Source of the DNA: Diphasiastrum complanatum
Lineage: Eukaryota > Streptophyta > Lycopodiopsida > Lycopodiales > Lycopodiaceae
DNA length: 64,000 bases
Direction: 5' to 3'
Assembly (NCBI GenBank): GCA_029204225.1
Contig: CM055108.1
Coordinates: 3,649,547-3,713,546, forward strand
Both the position numbers and the translations under genes were made by a program. The notes under the pieces were generated by a model. That model saw only the letters and a program-made list of their open reading frames with translations, did not search any database and was not told the origin of the DNA. Below, in pieces: positions 23,564-37,017 of the stretch (position 1 is the first letter of the stretch; each line of letters starts with the position of its first letter).

Positions 23564-24353
23564 TGTTGACAGATTCCCTGCTCTACAGGATCTGTTGGCT
23601 ATTTCTTTGCTTCTTCAGAACTGTTTCTACCTGTTACCAGGCTTCATGGCATTCATTAGATGTATTCTTGATATTACAATGCCCAAACCAGACAGACGGG
23701 ACGGATTGATGTTGTAGTATAATGTCCTGCCTGTCAGAGGACACTCATGATCATTCTCTCTTGAAAGCACTCACATTCAAACAGAGATGCAAGCCATGAA
23801 CATTCATTTACAGATCAGCATGCATCCCAAATGAACATTCCATAGTTTCTACATCTTACTCTAAAATGGACTGAATTAGATCCTACACTTTACTAAAACT
23901 GAGCTACACTTGTATTAATCCACAAAGCTAAAACAAGAATTAATCTACAACATTTTAGAAGTCCAAGAATCAAGAAACCAACCAGTCTTTTGATTCTTGG
24001 ACATCCCAAGAACATCAAGAACTAGAATGTTGGAGGATATGCAAGATTTATACCACATTTCTAGCCTATTTAGTTTACTTGAATGCTGGTTCCTACATTA
24101 ATCCACAAACAAGAAAAGAAAACTAATCCATTCTAGGAAAGCAACAAATCTAATCCACTCTACAATCCACAACCACACACAAAGGAGGGAAGGGCAAGAT
24201 CATGAATGCATCACTCAAGAAACAAGCATGATCAAGGAGCTCAATGGATGCACCAAACTCGTGAAGCCTCTTCTCATTTCAGCATGGTCTAAATACAATA
24301 CACAAAAAGCTCCTCTTCACAAAGAGGGAGTCTCTTAAATAAGCAAGAGAGCT
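23564..24353 (-). repeat. 5' LTR of minus-strand Gypsy-type element
   Basis: Partner of 18699-19451, with the primer-binding site touching its inner edge. It contains a 13-base perfect inverted pair (GTCCAAGAATCAA at 23961-23973 and TTGATTCTTGGAC at 23990-24002) whose left arm is missing from the partner. It may extend beyond 24353, where alignment with the partner is lost. Confidence 0.75.
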
Positions 24354-25817
<1,464 letters not shown>

Positions 25818-27127
25818 TCATCAACTAAGTTATTACAACGCATATAGGAAAGTGATCTTGTATTCATGTGTCCAAATCGACTATGCCACAAAATAGCATT
25901 ATCATTTAGATTTTCATAAGAGATGCTAGCTAATGCAACTGAATTAGAGAGTATGTAAAGATATCCGACTCTAGTGCATGTGGTCAGAGTAGTATCTTCA
26001 TCAAAGATTGTACACTTCTCAGATGAGAAGGTAACAATATAACCCTCATCAGTCATCTTAGAAACTGACAATTGAGGTACATGAAGAACATTGGTGACAT
26101 AAATAGAAAGATCATTTTTTAACGTGATCTTGATTGTCCATTTGCCTTCCACGCATATGGTGCTTGAATCTTCGAGATAGATGAATTGATCTCTGCTATA
26201 AAGCTGCATACTCAGTAAACCATTTATTGCGAGAGGTCATGTGTTGGGTAGCGCCGTTGTCCAGGTACCAGCTATCGTGGTCTTCTTCACCACTATTGTA
26301 AGCCATTAATAGGTGTGTATCTTGCTCCTTGAATTTCGTCACATTGGAGGAATCTGGCTGTTGTTGTTGTTGCTTCTTTGTCTCATTGTAGATGTGGATA
26401 CGACACTCTTTAATGTCATGATTGGCTCTCTTGCAATATCTGTAGAAAAGCTTCTTGCGTGATCCACTATTCTCAGCTTGAGTGTGAGGCTTCTGTTGTT
26501 GCTGCTGCACTTGATTCTTGCCTTGGAATAGCCTTTATTCTTGGTGTACAGGGCCATCGATTTGTCTTTGATGGACAGGCCACTGATCTTTCTCCGCATT
26601 TCTTCTTGAAGAAGATTCCAATCACCTTTTGAAGAGTGAGGTCGAGTTGTGTGGAGATCATCACCACAAAGTGTTCATACGGCTTTGGAAGAGAAGAAAG
26701 CAAGGTCATAACGACATCACCATCTTGAATAGCACATCCTACAGCTGATAACTGATCCAATAAAGATTTGAAGTTGTTGATGTGAGAAGTAATGGCAGTA
26801 GAATTAGACATGCTAAGAATAAAGAACGTCCTTCTAAGATATAATCTAGTGGTTACATTATGAGTCTCATAGAGATTTGATAAGAAATCTAATACATCCT
26901 TAGAGATTTTGCATGTGGTAACATAAGATATTTGGGAGTCTGCCAGATTGAGTGCAATACATGCTAAGGCCTTCTGATCTTTGATCTTCCATGCCTTTGC
27001 TTGATCACCATCTTTTGATTTCAGGTCAGCACCTTCTACTACATCCCAAAGATTTCTATCTATCAATGAACTTGTCAATGACTCTAATCTCATTGAATGA
27101 TGATGAAGAGTTACCAGTATGAGACAT
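25818..27127 (-). pseudogene. Copia gag-protease-pre-integrase remnant
   Basis: The ATG at 27127 gives MSHTGNSSSSFNEIRVIDKF before a break. The gag body follows in another frame (LWDVVEGADLKSKDGDQAKA, LYETHNVTTRLYLRR, LLSSLPKPYEHFVVMISTQL). Near 26500 come a knuckle-like YCKRANHDIKEC, a poly-Gln run and the protease motif WYLDNGATQHMTS (Asn in place of Ser in DSGA). The pre-integrase part at 26209-25802 has LHVPQLSVSKM and LWHSRFGHMN. The frame then runs straight into the 3' LTR: integrase, RT and RNase H are deleted. Several frameshifts are present. Confidence 0.85.
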
Positions 27128-27180
27128 GTTAACAGTGATACAAATAGAACAAACTTAATCTCTCGATTTATTTGAGCTAT

Positions 27181-27637
27181 GCTCTGATACCAATCTGATG
27201 GGGGCGATGGAGTATGGAGAACGCGAACGGAGAAGAGAGCAGAAATATTTGCGGAATAGCTCTCCATTTGCAATGGGCTGCTAGATGCAAACACAATCTA
27301 ATAGAATGTTATGCTAAGTATAATTACAGCTTAAATGTTCTGTTGCCCAACATGATATTATAAATTAGTTCATACTCACAAAACAAAAATGAGTACAGTC
27401 CACCGAAGAGATTAGAAATGGTTTGTGTGTGGTATCATTGAAAAATGGATTTACTCAGAAGTTTAGTTCTGAAATAGATTGAAAGAGCAGTATGACAACA
27501 CAAGTTCCTCAGGCGTCAAAGATAGCCATCGTCTGATCAGAAATCGAGGAGTCGTAGACGTCTGTGTTCTGATCAGAGTGAGTGAACAAATGTTATCAAA
27601 CAACAATGAAGTGCATTCAAATCACAACAAGCGTTCA
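27181..27637 (-). repeat. 5' LTR (27196-27637) and primer-binding site (27181-27192)
   Basis: The minus strand ends ...CCCCCATCA, then GAT, then TGGTATCAGAGC, the Met-tRNA primer site. The LTR matches 25387-25817. Confidence 0.85.
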
Positions 27638-29715
27638 TCTACGTTATACACAGATAGAAAAGCGTGTTGTTGCTATATTACACTAAAGCAAAATAGCAGT
27701 TACAACCAGAATGATGACGTAACTGAAAGGCTCAAAATCATTCGTCTCAAGAGTAAACTTCTAACTTGAAAATTTTAAACTTCCTAGATTGATATTATCA
27801 AAACTCATAGGCATAATTCTTCATTGTACAATCAAGTATGCTTTAACAATAATAAAAAGGTCTATGAAAGAGGCCTTCAAAACGTTAAATGTTGCATGCA
27901 ACTAACAATAAATATGCCAAAACTAGTTTTAATCATAAATATATATAAGTCTCTACATTTAAGGCATTGAAATGATTGTCATAACATAAAGCCTTCTTTG
28001 TGCTTTCCTTGGCCTTTTAAACGGTCACTTTTTGCTTTTCATTACATGTGCATTCTTTAAATCAATTAGCAACACCATTCACAACCACTACAAAATTACT
28101 TTTCATTAAGGGCTAGTCTTTTAGATAATTCATGGATCTAATAGGCCTTACCTATGCTTTTTGGATAACACTCAAGCTTTGCCTCTTCCTACCATGTGCT
28201 GGCCTCCTTCCTACGTAATAAGAAGCCTCTTAATTTGAGGCTTGGATTTCTATCATCCACTTGCAATTAGCTCAAATGATGAATGCATAGGCAACCAAAT
28301 TGCCATGGAATTCTCAGGCCCACCATCATTGCCAGGGTGGTGGCTTAATGAGAGCAGCTCTTGCTCCCCCAACCATTCTTCGTAGCTTCACCATTGCCAT
28401 ATCATCATTCAAGGGTGGTGGCTCCACGAGAGAAGCTCTCAAGCATCGACCAAAGTCCCTCCATCCTCGAGAAGATTGTAATGCTATTGTTGTGGCAACC
28501 ACAATTGTTTTACAACTTACTCCTACCTCGTGTATGGATTTCATATTCACTAGCCTCCTTCAATAAGCATGATAGTGAGGACAAATCCAATGAGAGGCCA
28601 AGCCTCATCCAGGCCCGGTGCTCTCTCCTTGAGAGCTATGAATTGCATCTCTCATGCACAAAAGCACCCTTGGATGAGGGTGGGCCCAATACTCTACCAT
28701 TGGTTGCCTTTAACAAAGTTTTTTTCAATTTGTAATCTTCACTCTACATAATAGGTTTTACAAACCATAGACTTGAGGAGGTCTCAAAGCCATCATACCT
28801 TGTTAAGTTCTCCTTATTAGTCAAGACATATGCACATGATCACAACAAGATTCAAGGCCATTGTAAATGGAGGCACCCAAGAGAAACTTTCTTGTTTAAG
28901 AATAAATTAGTGCATAGAGGAGGATCAAATGATAGAAAAATACATGCACAGGACTTGATCAAGATACCCGTGAGCCCCATAGAGTGAGGAGAAGGCGGTT
29001 CTGGGCAGTATCAGAGAAATGCAGCCAATTGTGCCTCCTAACAGCAACATGAAATTTTCTTATTTTGTAGGTTCATTTGGGATAAAAATAGATGTTAGAG
29101 CCAATTACTCTCATAAGTGAAGGTGCCTGTTTCGTAGAATTCATGGTGATGAGGTGTGTATCATTCATTGGAAAACTGTTTGGATTGTGGAAATTGATGA
29201 AATATCGCAGTCGGCTGCTTTTCAAGAAATTTCTCTGTTTGTATATACAGAAGTAAGCCTTCGAAGTTTGACATGCACGCAGTGTACTACACATGACTAC
29301 TAGAGAATCTAATTGGGTAGTAGTTGGCAAGTAGACATGTACAACATCTATGGTAAGACACGGCATGAAATAGCAAGGGATCTCTAATAGGCACAGCATC
29401 AGAGGAATTGCAGCCAATGGCAAATCAATAGAAGATAATTTTTCTATAGAACTTGACCTTTTAGCTTTTTGTAAATCAATTTTTCAGCTATTCTTTTTTG
29501 AGCAAGGATAAGGTTTCACAAGCTATCAAAGTTACAGCGAGCACTACTTGCTTTTCACTGCAAGCTATAGAGTGATCATCCACCAACCTCAGCTCCTTTC
29601 TCCCAGGACGTCTACTGTCAACTATAGAGCAGATCACTATACCTATCTTTCCAATTTCTGCATTTCTTGCAGTGAAGAATAAATATAGCTTCCTTGTCAC
29701 TTAGATTTTTGGTAT
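27638..29715. other. No gene seen
   Basis: Short frames at 28300-28750 on both strands come from two imperfect copies of a segment with GGTGGTGGCT and have no recognisable motif. The end (from about 29400) may contain the 3' UTR of the RING-H2 gene. Confidence 0.5.
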
Positions 29716-30270
29716 TCAATGCAAAAACCTGTTTGACGCTGAAACTTGTTCAGGTACCTGCTCAGGAATCTCTTCATCACAGACGCTGGCAGAGATTGCA
29801 ACTCCTTGCCCGATGTTGTGTCTGCAAACGGGGCAGGATGTGTTGAGATGGAACCAAACATCAACGCATTGCATGTGAAACAAGTGCCCACATATTGGCA
29901 GGACGCGTATCATCTCTCCATCCTGGAAATCGCTCAGGCAGATCATGCATTCACTGCAAAAACTTTTCCATTTGTCAGAGGATTGAGAAGCGTTCTTATC
30001 ATAGTGCATAACAGGGATCATGTTAACAACAACAGCCTTGAGGCCAGCAAGTTTCTGCTCTTCATCTCTCTGCAGCTCCTGGGGCGGTCGTATATGTTCT
30101 TCAGTGACAGAGAAGATACTGTCCCGAAACCAACGGAGGATGGAGTGCCAGCAAGCAATGAAGACAAGCACTAACAGCAGTAAGCCCACAACTATCATGG
30201 TTGCTCGTAAAACCGTTTTTCTGTCTAAGAATTGAAAATCAGAGTCCGATCCAGCAAACCCAACACGCAT
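29716..30270 (-). CDS. ATL-type RING-H2 E3 ubiquitin ligase
   Basis: An intact single-exon frame of 184 codons from the ATG at 30270 to TGA at 29716. Residues about 24-41 form one hydrophobic membrane segment (MIVVGLLLLVLVFIACW). GLKAVVVNMIPVMHY (76-90) corresponds to the GLD-type motif of the ATL family. The RING-H2 finger spans 108-149 with Cys108, Cys111, Cys127, His129, His132, Cys135, Cys146 and Cys149 all present and the conserved Trp139 (LP.CGHLFH, C..VWF). Such proteins are membrane-anchored E3 ligases that pass ubiquitin from an E2 to a target; many respond to defence or stress signals. The start is supported by a GA-rich leader and a TATA element at 30480-30489. The length is at the short end for the family. 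The substrate cannot be predicted. Confidence 0.9.
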   Translation of the reverse strand: MRVGFAGSDSDFQFLDRKTVLRATMIVVGLLLLVLVFIACWHSILRWFRDSIFSVTEEHIRPPQELQRDEEQKLAGLKAVVVNMIPVMHYDKNASQSSDKWKSFCSECMICLSDFQDGEMIRVLPICGHLFHMQCVDVWFHLNTSCPVCRHNIGQGVAISASVCDEEIPEQVPEQVSASNRFLH

Positions 30271-30304
30271 TGTTGCTGATCAAGGTGGATTTGCGACACA
30301 GATA

Positions 30305-30305
<1 letters not shown>

Positions 30306-30361
<56 letters not shown>

Positions 30362-30430
30362 GAAAACGGGCACACACATACACATGCACAAAATCTCTCT
30401 CTCTCGCTCGCTCGCTCTCTCTCTCTCTCT
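30306..30430. repeat. Compound (CT)n tracts in the RING-H2 leader
   Basis: Two CT blocks (30306-30361 and about 30393-30430) are separated by a (AC)-rich spacer whose CACACATACACATGCACAAAAT motif, or a close variant, occurs again after the second block. They lie in the 5' leader of the RING-H2 gene, where the mRNA would be GA-rich. Confidence 0.9.
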
Positions 30431-30479
30431 CAAAACGCGCACACACACATACACATGCACAAAATGCAGTGTCTCTCTC

Positions 30480-30537
30480 GATATATAGGAATGCAACATG
30501 GAAACATGGAAACCCCCCCCCCCCCCCCCCCCCCCCC
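30480..30537 (-). promoter_or_regulatory. Core promoter of RING-H2 gene: TATA box with upstream G25 tract
   Basis: The minus strand has CCTATATATCG (30480-30490), a good TATA element about 210 bases before the start codon. A run of 25 G on the gene strand (30513-30537) lies about 25 bases further upstream. The G run could form a quadruplex. Confidence 0.55.
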
Positions 30538-30743
30538 TTCCCCCGCACCCGACTCTCTCTCTCTCTCTCTGGCCACATGAAGGAGGCTGCCATTGGTGGT
30601 TGGTGGTTGACTCTGGTGACAGCTTCCAAATATGTGGGGGCAAGTCACATGTCCGAGGTAGAGTGCTACCTTCGACCTATGTGTCATCATCTCATTGGAC
30701 CTGTTTATGACATCTAGTAGAGGCTATCTCCATAGGGTGGCCT

Positions 30744-30778
30744 GCCTCCGAAGATTGTCTTTTTTCACCTTCGGAGGT
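30744..30778. repeat. Short perfect hairpin
   Basis: GCCTCCGAAG (30744-30753) and CTTCGGAGGT (30769-30778) pair over nine bases with a T-rich loop. A second small palindrome, ACCTCTGGAGGT, follows. Function unknown; it lies upstream of the RING-H2 gene. Confidence 0.5.
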
Positions 30779-31863
30779 AAAGCCAACCTCTGGAGGTAGG
30801 AGGGAGGTAGGAAGGAATATTCTTAAAATATTCTCTCCTAACCTGCTCTATGTGGCCATGCCTATTTTCTCACTCACACTCCCCCCCCAACCCACACACA
30901 CACACACAATGCAAGACTCAATTGATTGTGAGAAATAAAATTAACTGTAAGTCTGCAAAGTTTTCCCTAGAGAAATATGGTGGTATTTTTTTAAATGTTT
31001 CAATTAACCAAACTAACTCATAGGTTGTAAGTGGTAGGCAACATCCAAGCTAGGTGGCTGCCTATGATTGCTTGAGAGATGTTTGTGATGCTCTTGGATT
31101 ATCACCCTTGCTTGGGTGGTGGTCCCTAGATTCCCATGCACTTGGTGATTGTTTATTAGCTTGTCCTTATTTGGCTTGCAAGGTTTAATTTTTAGATTTT
31201 TTTTAATGTTAGAAATGAGCAAGAGAAAATATCTATACCATCAAAAAGATTGTAATTGGAGTGAAAATCTAGACCCTTAAAAAGATTGTGCTCAAAGTAT
31301 TTAAAGATGTAAGCTGACAAGTGTAACCATAATGACTTTTATTGTTTGTTGTTTTTGCTTAAAGTTGTCTTTTAATATGTGATGCATGAATAAGACATCA
31401 TATCTGGGTGAGGTGGCTAATGTTTAGAATGCCAGGTGTCTTCTCAAGTGGGTTGGTTAAGCAAAACAACTATCATGAATCATGATCATTGTACTTCTTA
31501 TGTCAACATTGTGGGGTGTATATAAATCTTAGTTGCACATTGAATGTTTTGGCTTATGTGTTGTCAACACCTTGTTGGACCGATGTCCCTCTATGGCCAA
31601 GTTAATACATGTAGATTTTCATGTGTGAGAGGCAATGTTGATGTTATCAAAAAAGTGTACAACAAAACACATGATACAATATGAGTTTCAAATTATTTTG
31701 CTCAAGGTGTGGTTTTCATGCGTAAAACATTAGTATAGGCTTTAGGCCCCATTCAACATTGTGAATTTTTTTTGTTGAGTGAGTTATGTTAGGTGGCACT
31801 AAGCCCCACCACTTCCCAAAAATGCATTGTAAAAAAATGTATTGTAAAAGCTAGTTACAAGTA
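30779..31863. other. No gene seen
   Basis: AT-rich sequence with a short CA run near 30895-30907. No assignable frame. Confidence 0.5.
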
Positions 31864-32312
31864 CAAGATGAGCTATATGTTGCTGGTGGGACATTGAGAG
31901 ATGTCAAATTGGTTCACATGTATGAGTAGTATGTCAAAAGAGTACCAAATGTTCTTGAGTGGCATTGCCTCAAGGGAGAGGCTACCTTCATTCAAAGAGT
32001 TTGTATGGAATCTTGCTCTAGGAAGAGCAAAGATGAGAGGTGAGAAAATCATGAGTTGGGTTGCTGATAGACCAAGCCTTGATGATGGAAGAGCAAGCAT
32101 CGTTGGTCCTGAAGGGTAAAACATACAAGAAGAAGCAGTGGAAGGATGCCAATGAAGATGAAGTTAAAGCTTTGGATACTAAAAACAAGAAAAATAAGTA
32201 TTTTTATCTTCATAGAAAGTGCTTTGGCCCAAGAATTGTTGAAAGAAGAAAGTGGGTTTTAAAGACGACCAAAAAAAACAAAATGGCAATCTCATGGAAG
32301 AATAGATTATAG
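31864..32312 (+). pseudogene. Probable retrotransposon gag remnant
   Basis: Two overlapping frames give SMSKEYQMFLSGIASRERLP and SFKEFVWNLALGRAKMRGEK, then MEEQASLVLKGKTYKKKQWK in the second frame. The order (SLP-like helix, LL.EE-like helix, basic segment) resembles the C-terminal half of a retrotransposon gag, but no zinc knuckle is visible. Low-certainty assignment. Confidence 0.35.
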
Positions 32313-32966
32313 AGCTGTCAAATGTATTTGTTATAGCTTTGGCTTCTTGAGGCAATAATGCTTGGTTATTCCTAGTGGGCTACATGACATGTGACTAGTA
32401 ATCATGAGCATTAGATCTCCAGTACAATTTCTAAGTGGAAAAGTAAAAATGTTGCTAATGTTGGATGATCTTATGTTTATTCTTTAGAATGAACGATCAG
32501 GCCGTAGCGGAAATGAAGGCCGTTATCCCATCACCCCCAACAAAAGAACATGATGAAACGCAAGACAATAAGAACTAATAATATAAGGATCTGGTTTACT
32601 TAGAGAACAAAATAATAGAGTAGTTCTGATATTTGTAAATGTCGATATCAACCATATAGAGAGAATGCTAAACGATTAGGTGTATGAGACAGCTGTGCAC
32701 TTTTCTGTTACTGACAAAAAGAAATGTAAATAATTTAGGCATCTATGATAGCCATACATTTCTTCATTAATGGGTTCTGATAATAGAGAAGAAAAAAATG
32801 AGAGTTATTCAAGCATTTAGCATGAATGCAATGAGATAGAACAATAGTGAAGCTGTACATTCAATGTTGTAGTAACAACTATCAGATCACAAGACAATCG
32901 CACTGTGATAAGCGTGTGATCCTACTTAATGAAACAAATCAATTGCTATAGTTGTGACTACTTTTA

Positions 32967-32971
<5 letters not shown>
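32313..32971. other. No gene seen
   Basis: AT-rich sequence without motifs. Confidence 0.5.

Positions 32972-33044
<73 letters not shown>
32972..33044. repeat. (CT)n microsatellite
   Basis: About 36 CT units, directly visible. Confidence 0.95.
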
Positions 33045-33045
<1 letters not shown>

Positions 33046-34229
33046 ACTCAAAGGAGTCAGATACAATGAAAATTAGCTTGGGTCATTTCATCTCTGTCCG
33101 TGTCATGGATGATTGATTTCGATATCTTTCTTCTAATCACTCATTTGCTTATATTATTGTTGGATGATCTTATCTTTATTCTTATTATAGAGTTTAGAAG
33201 ATCATTACAGTTTTAGAATAGATCCGTAGATCGATAATTGGCGAAGCATGAAGACGTAGACAACTGCAATCTCCTTCGTATGTGACCGTAGGAGTGTGAT
33301 ATTGCGGTGCGGCCACAACCGCATGTTGACCGCAATAGTTGACCTGCAGTGTTTCTTCAGTTAGTCCTCTTCGTAAGCTATAGTTTGTCCACTTCGCATT
33401 GTGACCGTAGGCTAGACTCGGACGGTTCCTTGTGGTGCCTTGGGCGGTTGGCAGTTCCTTGCGGTATCCCGTGTAAATCTGCAGTATGTTGCATTCCTCG
33501 CATTCTTCGAAAAAATGTCGCATTTCTTGGATGTTTGAAATGGCCCAAAATCCCGAGTAGAACACCTTTGTCGCATTTTTTGCAAAAACCTTTTGTGCTC
33601 AGGATGCTTTAAATGTTAAGTAGAAGACTTTATCGGATTCTTTGCATTATTTCGGATTTTCCAAAAATGCGAACTGTGTGAAAAAGTTGAGATGGCAGTA
33701 CTCCCAATGTCCCCTCAGTGTGTGCACAATGTCTACCCAAAATGAGCTTCTGTAGGTGAACACAAACACTGTAAGGCTTAGCAAGAGCTTAGAATCAACA
33801 CGAGTTAACAGTCAAAAGAGCAATTTAATCTACAAATAGTTTTACTAGCATACATCATTCAATCAGGACAGAAATAAAAATGCATTCGATTCAGTAGGAT
33901 AGGACTCAGATTTATTGGAACAGTAATCAAATAATGATTAAGAGTACAAGTCTAAATGCAACAGAAGTGCGCTCTTTCTGAAACAATACTATGATGAAAC
34001 AGAGAAAAAGAAGCGAGTTATTGCACTCTAATGTTTCGATCGAATGAAAAAACAATGATCTTGTTTTTTGTTTTGTCTATGTTTGATTTGAAGTCTATAT
34101 ACAACACGGTTGCACCCGACTCAAATCGCTCGGGAGAAACTTTTGAAAATTAATTTGGGAATAGAGTAGCAACCCGAATATGTATCTATAGGTGCTAACC
34201 ATACCGCCAAATTTATTGCAAAAGCAACG
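33045..34229. other. Unassigned region before Gypsy pol
   Basis: 33290-33700 is unusually rich in TGCGGT/CGCATT strings, like 37380-37700 on the other side of the Gypsy pol, but I could not align the two regions as LTRs. No gene seen. Confidence 0.4.
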
Positions 34230-36290
34230 ACGCTGTTTTAGAAATACAAAGGGGTCTTCGCGTGGTCAGATGATGAGTTGCGAGGAGTTCCGAAGGAGGT
34301 CTATGAACATACAATTGATGCCAGACCAATTCGGCAACAATGCTATAGAATGAACTCGAAACATGCTGATCATGTTCGAGCAGAAATCGAGAAATAAGTC
34401 AAGGTGGATTTTATATATGCTATTGATTATACACCTTGGCTAAGTCCTATCGTGAATGTGCCTAAAAAGAATGGCAATTTGCGGGTATGTGTGGATTATC
34501 ACAAGCTGAATTCCTTCACCATTCAGGATCATTTTCCGTTACCACTCATAGAGCAGATTTTGGATGACGTCGCTAGACATGAACTCTACAGTTTTCTAGA
34601 TAGGTTCAGTGGCTACAATCAAATTCAAATTGTGGGAAAAGATAGGGAAAAAACGGCGTTCATCACGGAACAGAGAGCATACGCACATAAGGTCATGTCG
34701 TTTGGGTTGAAAAATTCACCAACAGCTTTCCAAAAGGTCATGACTAAGGCCTTTTATGACTACTTAGATCGATTCACGAAGATCCTTCTGGACGATTTCT
34801 ATTTTTGTATGAAGGCGTGGATGATCATTTGGACTATTTAGAGAAGTGTTTCCAGCGTAGTTATGAATATGGCATCAGTTTGGATCTTGATAAATGCACT
34901 TTTTGTGTGCAAAGTGGAGTTTTACTGGAAAAAATTATTTCCAAAGAGGGCTTATCTATTGATCTAGCGAAGATCGAGGTTCTTAAGAATATGCGGGTTC
35001 CAAAATCCCCAAAGGAGATGCAAACATCCCTAGGAATGACTAGATATCATCGTCGTTATATCTATGCATACTCTGATAGAACGCATGTGTTATATGAGGT
35101 CCTGAAAAAAGGGGCGGCATACAAAATTACTATCAAACGCTATAAGGCATTTAAGGATCTAGTGGACACGTTAGTTACTGCACCCATTCTCTGTGCATTG
35201 CGATGCCTCACAGGTGGCGGTTGGCTGCATACTAGCACAACTGGGGGATGAAAAAGGTTATGATCATCTCGTCTATTATGCAAGCAAGCAACTAACGTCG
35301 GCGCAAGGCATTAAATTTAATTTTTGCACTTCGGAAACTTCGATAATAAATTTATTGCTTATATGGATCATCAACCGCTGCTTTATCTTATACATAAAAG
35401 GGGATTGGATTTTATCGGCAAAATCAAACCGCAATTGGCGAATGGTCATAAGTATATCATAGTCGCAACCGATTATGCTACAATGTGGGTATAAGCAAAA
35501 GCTTTACGGGATAACACTACCAAATCGATCGCCAGGTTCATATTCAACAATATCCTATCACGGTTTGGATGTCCATTAGAAATCGTCTTTGATAGGAGAC
35601 CACATTTTATGAATGATATGATAAAGGAAATGACATATTTGTTTCGTGTTATCCATAAAATGTCCACCTCTTATTATCCACACGGGAATGGTCAGGCTAA
35701 GGCTACAAATAAGACGTTGAAGGCTATAATTGCCAAACAAGTGTTAGAAAAAGGGGGTTCTTGGCACAACTTTTTACAACCGGCGTTGTGGGCTTACATA
35801 GCCTACAAAATTTTTACGGGTTAAACACCATTTCAGCTAGTTAATGAAACAGACACAATTATGTCGTATGAATTTATTTTGCCAATCTTACGCATTCAAA
35901 GACGCATATAATTTGGGTCATGATGAGACTATGTGTTTTCGATAAATTGTGCTGGAAAAGTTGGAAGAGCATAGAGGCTATGCATACTGGATGAACTGAG
36001 TGATCAAACAACAACAGGCTCGGTGGTTAGACAAGCACATACATAAACAAGAGCTTCATTAGGGAGATCTAGTCCTATATTACCCTGGGAGCATAACGAA
36101 CACGTTGAAATCAAAAGACCAGTATTGGGAAGGACCGTATCATATCATAAACACTTACTGTAACAATGTGACCATAGCATGGCAGAACCCACCGGGTTTA
36201 CCATTTGTTGTCAACAACAACCGAGTAAAGGGTTATGATCCTCTAGAAGGAAGGGGTGATATCAATAGGGGATTTATTCTCTGTTTGATA
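34230..36290 (+). pseudogene. Gypsy pol remnant: RT, RNase H, integrase
   Basis: The order RT-RNase H-integrase marks the Gypsy (Metaviridae) class. RT begins KYKGVFAWSDDELRGVP and continues after a stop at about 34395 with WLSPIVNVPKKNGNLRVCVD and FLDRFSGYNQIQ. The catalytic site reads LLDDF, keeping both Asp. A frameshift near 34800 leads to DDHLDYLEKCFQR and the connection domain. RNase H starts near 35195 (CDASQVAVGCILAQLG, YYASKQL). Integrase starts near 35460 (ATDYA, FGCPLEIVFDR, YYPHGNGQAKATNKTL) and ends with a GPYHI and GYDPLEGRGD tail near 36250. Many stops make it inactive. Gag and protease are not seen upstream. Confidence 0.85.
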
Positions 36291-36611
36291 TCATGAAAGA
36301 CGGAATTACATTCAACCAACGTTAGTTGGAAGGATCGTGACCTAAGCTTGGATGACAGCTCCGTACGAAGACACGTATGGAAGATAAGCATTTGGAAAAA
36401 AAAACCCATATCATTTGGAAGTGAATTTTTCGGGACTTGCAAATAGAATCACATCTTTGGCAAGTGATAGGAGGTATCACTGACAGCTGGGTGATGATGA
36501 TTTCGTTCAGAATTCGTGATGAAGACTTGGAATATATAAGGTTGCTCCGAGTTCGTTTTGGAGGATCACTGGGAGTTACATTGTGTTTGATTGTTAATAT
36601 TATCGTGAAGA

Positions 36612-37017
36612 CATGGATGCAGATAGAGTTCAACGGATGCCACAACAACGTCGACGCCAGGAGGACATAGACTCAATTGAGATGGAATATCATCTCCCAG
36701 TGAATTTTCAAGCGTTGATGCAGTATCGAAAGTAGCAAACAATTGAGCTGGCAAGACAATTAGTGGAACGTCAGCAATTGGCAATATTGGCAATACAACA
36801 ACAAGAAAGTTTACAGTAGGATAGTGGGAGATCGGCAATTGGAAGAACAACCGTTGACCCGACAACAGTTGGAAAGACAACAATTCGAGGAGCAATAGGA
36901 GCATATGTTTGAAATTTGGAATGCAGAATACCGCATTTTTGGAATCAACATACTATGTTGGTTTCTCGGTTTAACCATATCGTGGTATGTAATAGTTGCA
37001 ATCATACACAAGTAGTG
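36612..37017 (+). pseudogene. Decayed Gln-rich frame ending in a membrane segment
   Basis: The frame starts MDADRVQRMPQQRRRQEDID, continues Gln/Glu-rich (ELARQLVERQQLAILAIQQQ, and after a frameshift RQQLERQQFEEQ), and ends INILCWFLGLTISWYVIVAI, a clear hydrophobic segment just before the stop at 37016. It has about three breaks. It lies about 350 bases downstream of the Gypsy pol, where some plant Gypsy lineages carry an extra 'envelope-like' frame. No family match can be claimed from sequence alone. Confidence 0.35.

Noticed and set aside
28300-28750. Frames on both strands around GGTGGTGGCT repeats
   Set aside because: Mirror-image open stretches caused by an imperfect direct repeat; no recognisable domain.
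30225-30690. Several Arg-Glu-rich and Gly-rich frames on the minus strand
   Set aside because: They arise from CT and C homopolymer tracts in the promoter and leader of the RING-H2 gene.
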